From: an uncultured Clostridium sp.
GTDB taxonomy: Bacteria; Bacillota; Clostridia; Lachnospirales; Lachnospiraceae
DNA: 40,238 nucleotides
Assembly (NCBI GenBank): GCA_900542035.1
Contig: UQMJ01000028.1
Location: forward strand, 1-40,238
Reading direction: 5' to 3'
Under the pieces are notes generated by a model. That model ran no database searches. It was given only the letters and a program-made list of their open reading frames with translations, and was not told the DNA's origin. Within the stretch, counting starts at the first letter, position 1; each line of letters opens with the position of its first letter. A program made the translations under genes and the position numbers. This document shows, one piece after another, positions 38,990 through 40,238 of the stretch.

Positions 38990-40238
38990 ATGGCAGATAA
39001 TCGTTTATATGTGGAAGAATACGCCGCCCACCAGCTGAGAGAGTGCATTAATCACAATTCCATTAATCCGGCTCTCTTTTCTGAGTACGGTGTGAAGCGC
39101 GGCTTAAGAGATAAAAACGGCAAGGGCGTTTTGGCCGGCCTTACCAATATTTCTTTAATCCAGTCCAGAAAAGAAGAAAACGGACAGTCTGTTCCTTGTG
39201 ACGGCCGTCTGCTCTACCGCGGCTATGACATCCAGGATTTGGTAAAAGGCTTTTTGGAAGCCCATCATTTCGGATTCGAAGAGATTACCTATTTGCTTTT
39301 ATTCGGCGTACTTCCTACCCAGACCCAGCTGACTGAGTTTCAGGACATTTTAAACCGCAGCAATTTCCTTCCTACCAACTTTGTCCGCGACGTCATTATG
39401 AAGGCGCCTGGCAAGGATATTATGAACTCCATGACCAAGAGCGTTTTAACCCTGGCGTCTTACGATGACAAGGTTTCTGACAATTCTTTGGAAAACGTTC
39501 TCCGACAGTGTTTAAGTTTAATTGCTACATTCCCTAAAATGGCGGTCTATGCCTATCACGCTTACAACCACTATGAGAGAGACGACAGTTTATATATCCA
39601 CCGTCCGGATCCAAGTTTGTCTACTGCTGAAAACATTCTGCGGCTTCTCCGTCCAGACAAGTCTTACAGCGCCTTAGAGGCCAATGTACTGGATCTGGCT
39701 CTGGTTCTTCACATGGAGCATGGCGGCGGCAACAACTCTACCTTTACCACCCGCGTTGTTACTTCCTCCGGATCGGATACTTATTCGGTTATCGCAGCGG
39801 CACTTTCTTCTTTAAAAGGTCCAAAACACGGCGGAGCCAACATCAAAGTCGTAGAAATGATGGCCGATATTAAGGAACACGTAACCGATACCACTGATCC
39901 GGAAGCAGTTCATGCATATCTGGAAAAGATTCTCCACAAAGAAGCGTTCGACAAAAAAGGACTGATCTATGGTATGGGCCACGCTGTATACTCCATTTCC
40001 GACCCAAGAGCCCAGATCTTTAAGGGATTTGTAGAAAAATTAGCAAAGGAGAAAGGCCGCAACGAAGATTTTGCCCTTTATTCCATGATCGAGACTATGG
40101 CTCCCCAGATTATTGCCGGAGAGCGCGCCATCTATAAAGGTGTCAGCGCCAACGTCGATTTCTACAGCGGATTTGTTTACAGTATGCTGGATATTCCAAC
40201 GGAACTTTTTACCCCGATGTTCGCCATTGCCCGTATCG
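38990..40238 (+). CDS. Citrate synthase / 2-methylcitrate synthase, truncated by the window edge
   Basis: The first 416 codons of a citrate synthase-fold enzyme; the frame is open at the right edge. It condenses oxaloacetate with acetyl-CoA (or propionyl-CoA). Active-site regions are LVLHMEHGGGNNSTFTTR with the first catalytic histidine, KGPKHGGAN and YGMGHAVYSISDPRA with the second, and NVDFYSG with the catalytic aspartate. An N-terminal extension of about 75 residues precedes the core (LLYRGYDIQDLV), as in some clostridial forms. AAAGGAGGAGTTTT precedes the ATG. Citrate versus methylcitrate specificity cannot be settled by eye. It is probably controlled by the divergent MarR protein. Confidence 0.93.
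   Translation, partial: MADNRLYVEEYAAHQLRECINHNSINPALFSEYGVKRGLRDKNGKGVLAGLTNISLIQSRKEENGQSVPCDGRLLYRGYDIQDLVKGFLEAHHFGFEEITYLLLFGVLPTQTQLTEFQDILNRSNFLPTNFVRDVIMKAPGKDIMNSMTKSVLTLASYDDKVSDNSLENVLRQCLSLIATFPKMAVYAYHAYNHYERDDSLYIHRPDPSLSTAENILRLLRPDKSYSALEANVLDLALVLHMEHGGGNNSTFTTRVVTSSGSDTYSVIAAALSSLKGPKHGGANIKVVEMMADIKEHVTDTTDPEAVHAYLEKILHKEAFDKKGLIYGMGHAVYSISDPRAQIFKGFVEKLAKEKGRNEDFALYSMIETMAPQIIAGERAIYKGVSANVDFYSGFVYSMLDIPTELFTPMFAIARI

Overview
The window looks like a chromosome segment from an anaerobic Gram-positive bacterium of the class Clostridia, most probably Lachnospiraceae. This rests on recognisable gene families and gene order (ireB-ruvX-DUF1292-rnj, mltG-like-trmR-U32, era-recO-glyS, prmA-rsmE-cysteine desulfurase-thiI), a pyrophosphate-type phosphofructokinase, an HPr-like protein, strong AGGAGG ribosome binding sites and many sigma-A-type promoters with 16-18 bp spacers. 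The genus is inference. I see no rRNA, tRNA, CRISPR array, insertion sequence or prophage gene.

Layout. 1-4900: a U32 peptidase-family gene cut by the left edge, zapA, ruvA-ruvB (all minus), a DEDD-type exonuclease-like gene (plus) and a DUF5662 gene (minus). 5000-9500: a cold-shock gene (plus) with a structured leader; hslO with a SAM methyltransferase, a SEC-C protein and PPi-phosphofructokinase (all minus); and a small unknown protein sharing a back-to-back promoter with the phosphofructokinase. 9500-13900: the one clearly accessory catabolic module, with a divergent AraC/cupin regulator, a GPH-family symporter, an amidohydrolase-2 protein and a divergent creatininase-family protein. 13900-15230: ogt, then a 750 bp AT-rich gap without protein genes. 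On its minus strand the gap carries a consensus promoter, about 490 nt with many strong local hairpins, and a long terminal hairpin. This is the best candidate for an undescribed element, namely a large structured noncoding RNA. 15230-19300: three tandem MATE efflux genes.

19380-33780: a long minus-strand housekeeping stretch: mtaB, ireB, ruvX, DUF1292, rnj, a truncated MltG-like protein, trmR, a TrhP-like U32 protein, a YdcF-like protein, an M16C metalloprotease, era, recO, a lipoprotein and glyS. Adjacent trmR and the U32 gene point to 5-methoxyuridine formation at tRNA position 34. mtaB (ms2t6A) and thiI with a cysteine desulfurase (s4U) make tRNA modification a recurring theme. 33900-34190: an HPr/Crh-like protein with its own promoter and terminator. 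34190-38380: prmA-rsmE-cysteine desulfurase-thiI under one promoter. 38400-40238: a MarR regulator divergent from a citrate synthase gene cut by the right edge, with palindromes between their promoters.

All functional calls are from reading motifs by eye. Substrates of the symporter/hydrolase module and MATE pumps, and any role of the putative RNA, are not known from the sequence.
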